Source of the DNA: Terriglobia bacterium | GTDB lineage: Bacteria > Acidobacteriota > UBA6911 | Length of the DNA stretch: 64,000 bases | Assembly (NCBI GenBank): GCA_020072565.1 | Contig: JAIQGI010000004.1 | Coordinates: 124,001-188,000, forward strand | Direction of reading: 5' to 3' | In this document: positions 27,553-37,059 of the stretch, in pieces | Layout: each line of letters begins with the position of its first letter | Position numbering within the stretch: the stretch's first letter is position 1 | Translations under genes and position numbers: made by a program | The notes under the pieces: generated by a model | Databases searched by the model: none | What the model was told of the DNA's origin: nothing | What the model saw: the letters and a program-made list of their open reading frames with translations, nothing else

Positions 27553-27972
27553 ATGGCCCAGCTAAAAGGCTCGAAAACTCATGAGAATCTCAAGTATGCA
27601 TTTGCCGGAGAATCTCAGGCGAACCGACGATACCTCTACTTCGCCAAGATCGCCGATGTGGAGGGCTATCCTGAGGTCGCAGGAAATTTCCGGGAGACCG
27701 CCGAAGGGGAAACCGGTCACGCCCACGGGCACCTCGACTATCTGAAGAAGGTAGGCGATCCGGCGACCAATCTGCCCATGGGACCGACGGTGGACAATCT
27801 CAAGGCGGCGATTGCCGGGGAAACGCATGAATACACCGACATGTATCCCGGGATGGCAAAAACCGCCCGTGATGAGGGATTCGCCGAAATAGCCGACTGG
27901 TTTGAGACGCTCGCCAAGGCCGAGAAATCCCACGCCGGTCGTTTCACCCAGATGCTGACGTCGATCAGCTAG
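27553..27972 (+). CDS. Rubrerythrin without rubredoxin domain
   Basis: Non-haem di-iron peroxidase of the ferritin-like superfamily, reducing H2O2 in the cytoplasm. At 139 residues it has only the four-helix bundle. Carboxylate/His iron ligands lie in [35 protein letters not shown] and [10 protein letters not shown]. The C-terminal rubredoxin-like Cys4 iron domain of classical rubrerythrin is absent, so an external electron donor is needed. AAGGAGGAG precedes tandem ATGs (27550, 27553); spacing favours the second. It lies between perR and the Fe-S protein gene. Confidence 0.93.
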   Translation: MAQLKGSKTHENLKYAFAGESQANRRYLYFAKIADVEGYPEVAGNFRETAEGETGHAHGHLDYLKKVGDPATNLPMGPTVDNLKAAIAGETHEYTDMYPGMAKTARDEGFAEIADWFETLAKAEKSHAGRFTQMLTSIS

Positions 27973-28058
27973 CTTGTCAACCTGCCTGCCTTTCGGACAG
28001 TGGGGCACGGCACGCCGTGCCCCTGACGTCAGACTGGCCCTGGGCGAAGAGGAGAGCG

Positions 28059-29423
28059 ATGAGGGAAGGCGGGAAGAACATCTCCTACAAACCGACCGAG
28101 GCTTTGTCTTACGATCCGGTCGAAGAGAAGTACTGGGACAAGGTGGGGCTGGCACAGGAAGTCGTACGCGTGTTCGAGGTCTGCAACGGCTGCAGGCTCT
28201 GCTTCAAGTATTGCGACACCTTCCCCGGCCTCTTCCGCATGATCGACGGTGCGAAAGGTGGCGACGTCCGGAAGATCACGGGGGCGGAGGCCGGGGAGAT
28301 CCTGGATACCTGTTTCCAATGCAAGCTCTGCGAGGTGAACTGCCCTTACACGCCGCGCGATGGGCACGAATATCAGCTTGATTTCCCGAGGCTCGTTCAT
28401 CGTTTCCGGGCATTGCGCGCGCGGGACAAGGGGCTGCCTCTGCGGGATCGGCTTCTGGCCAATCCGGACGGCGCCGGGCGAATGGCGCGGGCCAGCTTCG
28501 GGCTGGCCAATCTTGCGAACCGGATGAGAATACCCAGGTGGTTCCTCGAGAAGACGATGGGAGTGCACCGCGACAAGCTGCTCCCGGATTTCGCGCGGCA
28601 GAACTTTGAGGCCTGGGCTGAAAAAACGGGCCGAATCACGCGGCAGCCGTCCTGCGAGGCAATCCTGTTTCAGACATGTTTTGTGGAACACAACGCTCCC
28701 GGGCTCGGGCAGGACACCATCGAGGTTTTCGAGAGAAACAAGGTCGACATCAAGTGTACCAAAGGGCTGTGTTGTTGCGGCATGCCGGCGTGGGAAAAAG
28801 GGGACCTCAAGGCGGTACAGGCGAAGGCAAGGAGGAATCTCCGAACGCTTCTCCCGTTTGTTGAGAAGGGTGCCAGGGTGGTGGTGATCAATCCAACCTG
28901 CGCGATGATGTTCCGTCGTGAGTACCCGAAACTGGTGGCCTCGGAGGATAGAGCGGCCGCAGCCAGACTCGCGGCTGCCACCGTGGATCCGAATGAGTTC
29001 CTCTGGTCGATCCGCGACGAAGCACGGTTCAACCTCGACTTCAAGAGCACTCCCGGAGGCCCGGTGGCCTGCCACGCGCCCTGCCACCTGCGCGCGCAGG
29101 CAATCGGCTTCCGCGGGCGGGACCTGCTGAGGAAGATCCCGGGTGTCCAGCCGGTGCTCGTTCAGGAATGCTGCGGGCACGACGGGACCTATGCGATGAC
29201 GGTCGCCGGCTTTGAGCCTTCGCGGCGCGTCGGCAGGAAAGCATTCGAGGAAATGAAGGAGGTGGGCGCATCCGTCTGGTCTTCCGAGTGCCCCCTGGCG
29301 GCATTGCAGTTCGAGCAGCATGCCGGCGTGAAACCGCTGCATCCCATGTCGATTCTGGCGCGTGCCTATCGTCCCGACGGCTTTGCAAAGAAGATTGAAA
29401 AGGCGGAGCCGAACAACACCTGA
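28059..29423 (+). CDS. Fe-S oxidoreductase with CCG domains (GlpC/HdrD-like)
   Basis: Probable electron-transfer subunit, 454 residues; start at ATG 28059 behind GAGGAGAG. Near residues 40-120 there are two ferredoxin-type [4Fe-4S] sites, CNGCRLCFKYC and CFQCKLCEVNC. The C-terminal half has two cysteine-rich CCG modules: the first around CTKGLCCCG and NPTCAMMF, the second around CHAPCHL, ECCGHDG and SSECPLA. This is the arrangement of GlpC and heterodisulfide reductase D-type proteins. There is no membrane anchor. Being sandwiched between rubrerythrin and DUF3501 suggests it could reduce rubrerythrin. Confidence 0.9.
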   Translation: MREGGKNISYKPTEALSYDPVEEKYWDKVGLAQEVVRVFEVCNGCRLCFKYCDTFPGLFRMIDGAKGGDVRKITGAEAGEILDTCFQCKLCEVNCPYTPRDGHEYQLDFPRLVHRFRALRARDKGLPLRDRLLANPDGAGRMARASFGLANLANRMRIPRWFLEKTMGVHRDKLLPDFARQNFEAWAEKTGRITRQPSCEAILFQTCFVEHNAPGLGQDTIEVFERNKVDIKCTKGLCCCGMPAWEKGDLKAVQAKARRNLRTLLPFVEKGARVVVINPTCAMMFRREYPKLVASEDRAAAARLAAATVDPNEFLWSIRDEARFNLDFKSTPGGPVACHAPCHLRAQAIGFRGRDLLRKIPGVQPVLVQECCGHDGTYAMTVAGFEPSRRVGRKAFEEMKEVGASVWSSECPLAALQFEQHAGVKPLHPMSILARAYRPDGFAKKIEKAEPNNT

Positions 29424-29566
29424 GCCGCGAATTTGTCTTGGGGTGCGGCAACTGGCTGCTGCTTTTAGAAAGACCAGTGCGTGCCAAGAAAGGACGTGAT
29501 GCAAACAAGCTTGCGCACCCCAGGGATGTCGTCACGCGTCGGGCCGGCCGGCAGATGGATTCAAGG

Positions 29567-30130
29567 ATGAGGATCGTACAACGCAGCGAAATCGTTGATT
29601 ACCAGACCTACGAGGAGATTCGGGAAGAATTCCGGAAGGTGGTCTTCGCCGTCAAGGCCCGGCGTCGGATCCACGTGGGTGATTGCTTTACCTTCCTTTT
29701 TGAAAACACCCTTACGATGCGCTACCAGGTGCAGGAAATGATGCGCGTGGAAAAGATGGTGAGGGAAAAAGACATCCTGCACGAACTCGATACCTACAAC
29801 GCGCTGCTCGGTGGCGCGGGCGAACTTGGTTGCACCCTGTTGATTGAAATTGACGATCCGGACGAGCGGGCCGCGAAGCTGCATGATTGGCTCGAGCTCC
29901 CCAGGCACATTTACGCTTTGCTTGCGGACGGTGCCGAAATCCGCCCTGTCTTCGATCCTGCCCAAGTCGGCGCAGAGCGTCTGTCTTCGGTTCAATACCT
30001 CAAATTCCCGGTTCGCGGCGCCGTGCCCGTCGCCCTAGGCATCGACCTCCCCGGAATCGAGACCCAAATCACCCTTACCGAAGTCCAAAGAACCGCCCTG
30101 GCCGAAGACCTTGGTGCCGGACCACGATAA
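29567..30130 (+). CDS. DUF3501 family protein
   Basis: Uncharacterised conserved protein, 187 residues from ATG 29567 (MRIVQRSEIVDYQTYEEIR); an ATG at 29555 is possible. Recognisable family segments are RRIHVGDCFTFLFENTLTMRYQVQEMMR, ELDTYNALLGGAGELGCTLLIEIDD and LSSVQYLKFPV. It is soluble, with no Cys cluster or known catalytic motif. Family members are, to my knowledge, found next to rubrerythrin and Fe-S proteins, as here, which ties it to oxidative stress. It follows the Fe-S gene by about 140 bases. Confidence 0.85.
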   Translation: MRIVQRSEIVDYQTYEEIREEFRKVVFAVKARRRIHVGDCFTFLFENTLTMRYQVQEMMRVEKMVREKDILHELDTYNALLGGAGELGCTLLIEIDDPDERAAKLHDWLELPRHIYALLADGAEIRPVFDPAQVGAERLSSVQYLKFPVRGAVPVALGIDLPGIETQITLTEVQRTALAEDLGAGPR

Positions 30131-30250
30131 ATCATTGATGTCAAACAGGTTAGTATGGTTGCGTGGCTCAGAGGAGGCTCGAGGTGTGGTTTATACCGGC
30201 AGTCTTTTCAATAGCTCTTCATTTTCACATGAATATTGTGGTCCGGCACC
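30113..30250. repeat. 13-base inverted repeat spanning two convergent gene ends
   Basis: GGTGCCGGACCAC at 30113-30125, inside the last codons of the DUF3501 gene, is exactly inverted at 30238-30250, inside the last codons of the NagZ-fusion gene. The arms are 112 bases apart. With the next bases (NATA) 16 of 17 positions match. Confidence 0.7.
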
Positions 30251-33114
30251 TCCAATTGCAGGGCGCGCAGGATTGACTCGGTCAGTGCCTGGCGTGCTGC
30301 CGTGATCTTGTTGTTCTCTCGGCTTGGGTGAACGCGATTGGTCAGCAGGACAATGAAGAGTTGCCGTTCGGGATCGATCCAGATTGACGTTCCAGTAAAG
30401 CCCGTATGGCCGAACGCTGCGGCAGAAAACGCTTTGCCGGTCCAGCTCGAAGCTGAAGGTTTTTGCCAGCCGAGAGACTCGACGCCAGATGCAAGTGCGC
30501 TCGTAAATCGATCCAGGGTTTCGGACTTGAAGTAGCGGCGATAGTCGTACATCCCGCGATAGAGCATCATCTGCGCGAACCGGGCGAGGTCGTAAGCGGT
30601 GCTGAACAGCCCCGCGTGGCCGGCAACCCCCCCCATCGCGTAAGCATTCTCGTCATGGACTTCGCCGCGCACGATGCGCTGGCGCCAGGGATCGTTCTCG
30701 GTAGGTGCGATGCGCTCCATCAGCTCCTTCGGCGGCCGGTAGAGGGTGGACTTCATGCCCAGTGGGCCGAATAACCGCTCCTGGAGATATTGATCGAGGG
30801 GGTGACCACAGGCTCGCGATATGATTTCGCCGAGCAGGATCATGCCGAGATCACTGTATCGGGTCCTGGTGCCGGGCATGAACTCCAGGGGCACGGCGTA
30901 CACCCTCTTCAAGAATTCCTGATATCCCTGAACATCCTTGTAGATCGGCAGCCAGGCGGGCAGCCCAGAGGAATGTTGCAGGAGATGCATCACCCGCACC
31001 TTCTCCTTGTCCGTACCTTGAAACTCCGGCAGGTAGTCCTGCACCGGCGCATCGAGAAGCAGCCTGCCCGAATCCACCAGCATCATGGCTGCGGATGTGG
31101 TGCCGACGACCTTGGACACGGATGCAAGATCGTAGATCGTGTCTCCTGTGACCTCTGCCCCCGAAGGTGTATAGTCGAGCCTGCCTGCAGAGGTGTCCAG
31201 GACCAGCGTGCCCCGATACCCTACTGCCAGCGCCGCCCCGGGAAAAGCGTGGTCATCAATGCAGGAAACGAGCAGTTGCCTGGTTTCGTCAAACGCAGCC
31301 GGCGCCAAATCCGCGCCTGTCGCAGCCGGCTTCAGAGTCATCTCGATCCTCGGCATTTGGAGGCCGTCTCCCACCTTGAAGTAGCCCGGGATCGATACCG
31401 GCGTTTTGCCGGTAACGGCGATTTCGCCTGACAGTGCCTTGGCAGCCGCGATGTAGGATCCCTCCGAGTAGCCGAAGGTGCACAGGTACGCAGATGCCTG
31501 CGGATAGAGCCGCAACAGGTAGGGATTGCCGAACGAGATCCAGATGACGGGCTTTTGTGCGGTCATGAGTTTATCGAGGAGAGCACGTTCGCTGTCCGGC
31601 AGGGTAATGGTCCCTTTGCCCGAGATGACCCGGACCAGGGTCGCGCACACTATCACATCCGCCTCTGCGGCGCTGCGTACTATGTTCTCCGCGACGTCAT
31701 CGGGAATTCGGGGATCAACGGCCTCGGTGCGCACGCCGGCGAATCGGCGACGCAACTCGGCCTGGAAGGTGGAAGCCGGGTTGGCGTCCGGTTCCGAGCT
31801 GAGCACCAGGCTGAAGATCTTCGGCGGATTGAGCGGATTGATCGGCAGCAGGTGCGCTTCATCCTTAAGCAGCGTTATCGAGCGGTCGGCCATTTCCTGG
31901 GCCAGCTTCTGGCTGTCCGGAGCGGCGATCACATCCTCGATGCGGTCGATCGGCACAGTACGCTCCTGATGCAGCCTTAGCCGGGTTTTGAGCATCAGAA
32001 TTCTCGCGACCGATTGATCGATGCGGGCCGTTGTGATCTCGCCGCGCTCTATAGCCCGCACCACCTCGTTGATTGCCACGTCCGCGTCCTGAGGCAGCAA
32101 CAGCATATCGGCGCCGGCCTCCAGGGCACGGATACAGGCCAAGCCCGTCCAGTAGCGATTGGTGACGCCTCCCATCTCGAGCGCGTCCGTGACCACGAGT
32201 CCCTGGAAGTGCAGTGTGCCGCGCAAGAGATCGGTCAGAATCTTCGAGGACAGTGTGGCCGGGATGTCGGATTCCCCCGTTACCTGCGGCACGGCCACAT
32301 GCGCCGTCATGACGGCATCGACGCCTGCGGCCACAGCACTCCGAAAAGGCACCATCTCGACGGCGTCCAGGCGGGACATGTCCGACGGGACCACCGCCAA
32401 GCCGATGTGTGAATCAGTTGCTGTGTCACCGTGACCGGGAAAATGCTTGGCTGTGGTCAACACGCCGTTATCGCGTGCGCCGCGAATGAAGGCCGTTCCC
32501 AGCCGGGCTACCAGCTGCGGGTCCTCGCCATAGGACCGGATGTTGATGACCGGATTGTCGGGATTGTTGTTGACGTCCAAGACGGGCGCGAAGACCCAAT
32601 GGACTCCTAGTGCGCGCGCCTCGCGTGCCGTGATCGCGCCTTCCTGGTAGGACAGGTCCTCCGAGCCCGTGGCCCCGATTGCCATATTCCAGGGGAACGA
32701 CGTGGTATCGCTGATGCGGAAGGAAGCCCCCCGCTCGAAATCGGCCGCAACGAAAAGCGGCAGATCCGACATCCTCTGCAGATCATTCAGGAGCAGAGCC
32801 GATTCGTAAACATCCCCTGCGAACAAGGTGACGCCTCCAATGTGGTTTCGCCGCACTGCGTCCGAGAGTTCCTGAAACTGGGGGCTTTCACGGTTGATGA
32901 ACCTGCCCGAGACGCGCACCTGGACAAGCTGTGCTACCTTGTCGCGCAACGACAGTCCTGCCATCGTCTCCGCCACCCACGCCGGGTCGGGATCAGAGAG
33001 CTTGTAGTTTGCTTCCGGATGAGGAACGTTCTGCCTTCCGTGCGGCCTCAAGAATGCCGCCGGCAGGCACAGAAAAAGGATGAGGATGACGCCGCGAATG
33101 CGCGCAGATTTCAT
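30208..33114 (-). CDS. NagZ-type GH3 beta-N-acetylhexosaminidase fused to serine beta-lactamase-fold domain
   Basis: Exported 968-residue fusion. After a signal-like N-terminus (VILILFLCLPAAFL) comes a GH3 domain with KHFPGHGDT (223-231), the NagZ Asp234-Ser-His236 general acid/base loop, and nucleophile Asp310 in VVTDALEMGG. Residues about 400-580 form the GH3 C-terminal alpha/beta domain. From about 605 a class C beta-lactamase/PBP-like domain follows with SxxK (Ser665-Lys668), Tyr753 (YSDLG) and the HTG triad (903-905). It likely strips GlcNAc from muropeptides and acts on peptide or ester bonds, in peptidoglycan turnover. Monocistronic. Confidence 0.93.
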   Translation of the reverse strand: MKSARIRGVILILFLCLPAAFLRPHGRQNVPHPEANYKLSDPDPAWVAETMAGLSLRDKVAQLVQVRVSGRFINRESPQFQELSDAVRRNHIGGVTLFAGDVYESALLLNDLQRMSDLPLFVAADFERGASFRISDTTSFPWNMAIGATGSEDLSYQEGAITAREARALGVHWVFAPVLDVNNNPDNPVINIRSYGEDPQLVARLGTAFIRGARDNGVLTTAKHFPGHGDTATDSHIGLAVVPSDMSRLDAVEMVPFRSAVAAGVDAVMTAHVAVPQVTGESDIPATLSSKILTDLLRGTLHFQGLVVTDALEMGGVTNRYWTGLACIRALEAGADMLLLPQDADVAINEVVRAIERGEITTARIDQSVARILMLKTRLRLHQERTVPIDRIEDVIAAPDSQKLAQEMADRSITLLKDEAHLLPINPLNPPKIFSLVLSSEPDANPASTFQAELRRRFAGVRTEAVDPRIPDDVAENIVRSAAEADVIVCATLVRVISGKGTITLPDSERALLDKLMTAQKPVIWISFGNPYLLRLYPQASAYLCTFGYSEGSYIAAAKALSGEIAVTGKTPVSIPGYFKVGDGLQMPRIEMTLKPAATGADLAPAAFDETRQLLVSCIDDHAFPGAALAVGYRGTLVLDTSAGRLDYTPSGAEVTGDTIYDLASVSKVVGTTSAAMMLVDSGRLLLDAPVQDYLPEFQGTDKEKVRVMHLLQHSSGLPAWLPIYKDVQGYQEFLKRVYAVPLEFMPGTRTRYSDLGMILLGEIISRACGHPLDQYLQERLFGPLGMKSTLYRPPKELMERIAPTENDPWRQRIVRGEVHDENAYAMGGVAGHAGLFSTAYDLARFAQMMLYRGMYDYRRYFKSETLDRFTSALASGVESLGWQKPSASSWTGKAFSAAAFGHTGFTGTSIWIDPERQLFIVLLTNRVHPSRENNKITAARQALTESILRALQLEVPDHNIHVKMKSY

Positions 33115-33290
33115 GGCTGCCCAGACAGAGTGGCAATAGGGAGTTCATTGGCATCGGGGTGCATGCGATTGCATATTACCATATTTCTGTAGACCGCTAC
33201 GGTGCGTGCTTGGCCGCCTTTTCTGCGGAAGTCGGGAAATGCATAGCCTGTTAGCGAGTTTCGTGGCACCTTATAAGTTTCGGAGGCTCT

Positions 33291-33812
33291 ATGGACAAGA
33301 CTTGTTACACATACATTCAGAGTCCTGTAGGGCAACTGCTGCTGGCAGGCAATGCCACCGAATTGAAGTTCATCGGCTTTCCGGAAGGGAAGGGGGCCAG
33401 AAGACCGGAGCCGGGATGGGAGGCCGACGCGGCTCCGTTCGGCGATGTGATCCGGCAGCTCGAAGCGTACTTTGCCGGCAACTTGCGCAGTTTTGACCTC
33501 GCGCTGGCGCCCGAGGGGACGCCCTTTCAGCGAACGGTCTGGGCGGCGTTGTGCGAGATTCCGTATGGCACCACGGTCAGTTATGCTTCGGTTGCGCGCA
33601 GAATCGGTAAACCTCAAGCGGTGCGGGCAGTAGGTGCGGCAAACGGCCGCAACCCGCTTCCTATCGTGATCCCCTGCCATCGTGTCATCGGCAGCGATGG
33701 CCGCCTGACGGGTTACGGCGGCGGCCTGCGAGTCAAAGAGGCGCTCCTCGCCCTGGAACAGGGCAAGGGGGAAACATTCCTCTATTTGGCGTCACTCGGC
33801 ACTGAAAGCTGA
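33291..33812 (+). CDS. ogt: Methylated-DNA--protein-cysteine methyltransferase
   Basis: Suicide repair of O6-alkylguanine. The 173-residue protein has an N-terminal Ada-like domain with low conservation. The DNA-binding helix-turn-helix is in YGTTVSYASVARRIGKPQAVRAVG, and the active-site motif is IPCHRV with acceptor Cys129. GGAGG lies five bases before the ATG. It ends 11 bases before pgm, so the two may share a transcript, with no obvious functional link. Confidence 0.95.
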   Translation: MDKTCYTYIQSPVGQLLLAGNATELKFIGFPEGKGARRPEPGWEADAAPFGDVIRQLEAYFAGNLRSFDLALAPEGTPFQRTVWAALCEIPYGTTVSYASVARRIGKPQAVRAVGAANGRNPLPIVIPCHRVIGSDGRLTGYGGGLRVKEALLALEQGKGETFLYLASLGTES

Positions 33813-33823
33813 CGGAGGCATGG

Positions 33824-35458
33824 ATGGTGCAGACAATTCCGACAACCCCGTTCCCCGGCCAGCGCCCCGGCACTTCGGGCTTGCGCAAGAGGACCCGGAT
33901 CTTCATGCAGGCGCATTACATTGAAAATTTCGTCCAATCGGTTTTCGATGCTGTGCGCGAAGGCTCCGGTGGTTTCAAGAACGAGACTCTCGTCGTGGGT
34001 GGCGATGGGCGCTACTACAACCGGACGGCGATTCAGACCATCGTGCGCATGGCTGCGGCCAACGGCTTCGGCCGTGTTCTGGTTGGACGGGGTGGCATCC
34101 TCTCCACTCCTGCAATGTCCGCCGTCATCCGGCGGCGCGGCGCGCTTGGCGGGCTTGTGCTCTCGGCGAGCCACAATCCCGGAGGGATAGACGCCGATTT
34201 CGGCATCAAGTACAACGTGCGCAATGGCGGCCCTGCGCCGGAGACCGTGACGGAAGAAATCTATGCCCACACCCTGAAGGTCACCCGCTACCTGACGATG
34301 CCGGCGCCCGATGTGGATCTCGATCGCGTGGATATCGCAACCGTTGGTGGCAGCGAGGTGGCTGTGTTCGACCCTCTGTCGGATTACACCTCATTGATGG
34401 AGGAGATTTTCGACTTCGAGTCCCTGCGTGCCCTGTTCCGCAGCGGCTTTCGGGTCGCCTTCGATGCCATGCACGGAGTCACCGGCCCCTACGCCCACCA
34501 CATACTGGAGCATTGCCTGGGTGCTCCCGAGGGAACGGTCCGGCGCGGCGCGCCGCTGGAGGATTTTGGCGGCCTCCATCCGGACCCCAATCAGGTGCAT
34601 GCTGCAGACCTCGTCGCGCTTATGAATCGGGCTGATGCCCCGGACCTGGGCGCCGCCTGTGACGGTGACGGGGACCGCAACATGATCCTCGGCCGCAGTT
34701 TTTATGTCGGGCCCGGCGATTCTCTGGCCGTGATCGCCGAACAGGCGCGCGCGTGCATTCCCCGGTACCGCGCCGGCCTTGCCGGTGTGGCGCGCTCGAT
34801 GCCGACCAGCACAGCCGTCGACCGTGTGGCCCGGAGCCTGGGCATCCCCTGCTTTGAAACCCCGACCGGATGGAAGTTTTTCGGTAACCTGATGGATGCC
34901 GGGATGTGCACCCTTTGCGGAGAGGAAAGCTTCGGCACCGGCTCGGATCATATACGCGAAAAGGACGGCCTGTGGGCGGTTCTGTGCTGGCTCTCCATCC
35001 TGGCATCGAACCGCATGCCGCTGGCGGCCGTGGTCGAAGGCCACTGGGGCCGGTTCGGTCGCAGCTACTATCAGCGTCACGATTTTGAAGGACTGGATCC
35101 GGATGTCGCCACCGGAATGATGGCGGATCTAAGCCGGAGGTTGCCTTCCCTGACGACAATGCCTCTGGCCGGCAGCGCGGTCGAACTCGCGGACGATTTC
35201 GGTTACATGGATCCCGTCGACGGAAGTGTCAGCACACAGCAGGGCCTCCGCATCCTGCTGGCAGACGGATCGCGGATGGTTTTGCGCCTCTCGGGTACAG
35301 GTACGGAAGGGGCGACGCTCAGACTTTACCTGGAAGGCTATCGGCCGGACGGCAGCCTGCCAATCGACCAAATTCTGGATCCCCTCCGTCGTGCTGCGCT
35401 TGACCTTCTCAAACTGCGTGACCGCACCGGCCTGGACAAAGCCACAGTGATCACTTGA
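33824..35458 (+). CDS. pgm: Phosphoglucomutase (alpha-D-glucose-1,6-bisphosphate dependent)
   Basis: Interconverts glucose-1- and glucose-6-phosphate for glycogen, trehalose and surface-polysaccharide precursors. The 544-residue protein begins with the eukaryote-like PGM pattern (FGTSGLRKRT-type opening at about 16-24, here PGTSGLRKRT). The phosphoserine is Ser116 in LSASHNPGG and the Mg loop is ACDGDGDRNM. The sugar-binding GEESFGTGSDHIREKDG and C-terminal LSGTGTEGATLRLY are intact. It belongs to the PGM1-like class, not the shorter PGM/PMM class. Confidence 0.95.
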   Translation: MVQTIPTTPFPGQRPGTSGLRKRTRIFMQAHYIENFVQSVFDAVREGSGGFKNETLVVGGDGRYYNRTAIQTIVRMAAANGFGRVLVGRGGILSTPAMSAVIRRRGALGGLVLSASHNPGGIDADFGIKYNVRNGGPAPETVTEEIYAHTLKVTRYLTMPAPDVDLDRVDIATVGGSEVAVFDPLSDYTSLMEEIFDFESLRALFRSGFRVAFDAMHGVTGPYAHHILEHCLGAPEGTVRRGAPLEDFGGLHPDPNQVHAADLVALMNRADAPDLGAACDGDGDRNMILGRSFYVGPGDSLAVIAEQARACIPRYRAGLAGVARSMPTSTAVDRVARSLGIPCFETPTGWKFFGNLMDAGMCTLCGEESFGTGSDHIREKDGLWAVLCWLSILASNRMPLAAVVEGHWGRFGRSYYQRHDFEGLDPDVATGMMADLSRRLPSLTTMPLAGSAVELADDFGYMDPVDGSVSTQQGLRILLADGSRMVLRLSGTGTEGATLRLYLEGYRPDGSLPIDQILDPLRRAALDLLKLRDRTGLDKATVIT

Positions 35459-35704
35459 ACCAGGCTGGCCGAATCTTTTTATGATCCCAGGCGCGCGCTT
35501 GCTCGCTCCACGACTGCCTTGCCGGCCCTGCGACTCAGACACTGCGGGCAAAATGCAGCCGCAAATGTCACGAAGAACACGAATGGGCTCTGGGCAAGCG
35601 CCTTCGCCGCGTACGCAGCAGCGTAGCTCTTCGCGCTGCAGCACTTGTGCGCAAGCCGTGCAGGTAAGCGCACCAGGATTTTCATGTCTACGGCAAACTG
35701 GAAA

Positions 35705-36847
35705 TTAAAGGGCTCCAGTGAGGTGATAGAAAAAAACAAAAAGATCGAAAGCGGCGGCCGTTTTTTTCCACCAGCTCAACGGTTTCTCCCACGGGTGGGT
35801 ATGAGTGAGGAAGGGGCTGATCAACAGATAGGATCTGGCCTGGACGATTTTCTCACGCAGCCTGCGGCTCTCCTCGGGCGGGATCAGATCGTCATAGGCT
35901 CCATGGGCCAGGAATACCGGGCAGCGAATCTCGGCAGCGGGCCGGCTGGTGGAAACGCCCGGGTACAGTATCTCAACCACGTGGTTTTCGATCTGATGCG
36001 CGAGCTCAGGGTCTGCCTGATCTTCGCGCATGAGCGCAAGCCTGTGCCAGCGCCGTCCCACGTCGGTTACCGCAACCGGGGGCGATGGAACGTCCTTTTG
36101 CAGGAGGAGGCTGCGTAGGACACTCTCAAGAAACTGGCGATCCCTTTCAGCCGGGAGCAAATCAACGGCCGCGAGCATGATGATCCACTTGGCGTAAAAG
36201 CGAGTCGGATAGTAGCCGGGGCCGACCGTCACCGGCCCGGCGTCGAACCAAAACGAGCTGCAGCGGACAAGGTCGTCGAAGGAGCCGATACCCAGGATGT
36301 AGGCAGCCTGGTCTCGATTCTGCGGCTGGGCGGCCGCGATCAAGGCGAGGGTTCCTGAGAACGAGATGCCGGCGAGCCCAACGCGACGGAGCCGTTGTCC
36401 GCCCTCAACCCTGCGCGCTTCGCGCAGCCAGAAAGAGATCTCATCCAACGGCGGAGGGTAGATCCGAAACTCGCGGAACATTCTGATGTCGGGGGTCAAG
36501 ACCAGGAATCCCGTGCCGGCGAGGGCGCGGGCCAGCGCGACCAGCCGAGGGTGGTTGCAGCCCAGTTCACTTATCCCCGGCACCAATACAACGCCGCTGG
36601 CGGGGGATGAGCCCGCAGGGCGATAGACGATCCCCTCCTGCTCAAATCCCCCTATGAGACGGACGATCTTCTCTTCGTGAACTGTCGGATTCTTCTCGAT
36701 ATCTCCAGATGCCACACGCCGGACCAACACGAGCAGGCGCACAGTTGTGATGACCCTGGAGGGCGGAACACACACCGCCAGCCCCAATACTCCCAGCGTC
36801 AGCAGAAGCAGCCAGAGCCGCTTTTTACTGCCCCACGGATATCGCAC
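35705..36847 (-). CDS. Membrane-anchored alpha/beta hydrolase
   Basis: The 380-residue protein starts at GTG (36847) with an N-terminal hydrophobic anchor (LWLLLLTLGVLGLAVCV, 11-27). The hydrolase fold follows: VVLVPGISELG (86-96), VLTPDIRMF, and nucleophile elbow GISFSG with Ser162. Asp in LAHGAYDDLIPPEE and His in THTHPWEK complete a probable triad. The presence of a membrane segment suggests a periplasmic esterase or peptidase-like role, substrate unknown. It stands alone on the minus strand. Confidence 0.82.
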   Translation of the reverse strand: MRYPWGSKKRLWLLLLTLGVLGLAVCVPPSRVITTVRLLVLVRRVASGDIEKNPTVHEEKIVRLIGGFEQEGIVYRPAGSSPASGVVLVPGISELGCNHPRLVALARALAGTGFLVLTPDIRMFREFRIYPPPLDEISFWLREARRVEGGQRLRRVGLAGISFSGTLALIAAAQPQNRDQAAYILGIGSFDDLVRCSSFWFDAGPVTVGPGYYPTRFYAKWIIMLAAVDLLPAERDRQFLESVLRSLLLQKDVPSPPVAVTDVGRRWHRLALMREDQADPELAHQIENHVVEILYPGVSTSRPAAEIRCPVFLAHGAYDDLIPPEESRRLREKIVQARSYLLISPFLTHTHPWEKPLSWWKKTAAAFDLFVFFYHLTGAL

Positions 36848-37059
36848 GCGCCTACCCTACAATCCCTGTTATTGGATGTCAACGATACCTGCCGTCAATG
36901 GCTCCCATGCGGGCTGCGACGGCCATGGCGCAGCATGGAGCAGGATAAAAATCTGAAAATCTGTCTTCTTCGTACTCTTCACAACGGTTTTTGAGCGATA
37001 ATCGGTCGTTCGTGTTTGCCCTTCGGGGGCACTTTTACCACAGGAGGGATTAAGAGCAC

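Noticed and set aside
28029-29504. A 491-codon minus-strand frame opposite the Fe-S oxidoreductase gene
   Set aside because: Antisense shadow. The plus strand has all expected Cys motifs.
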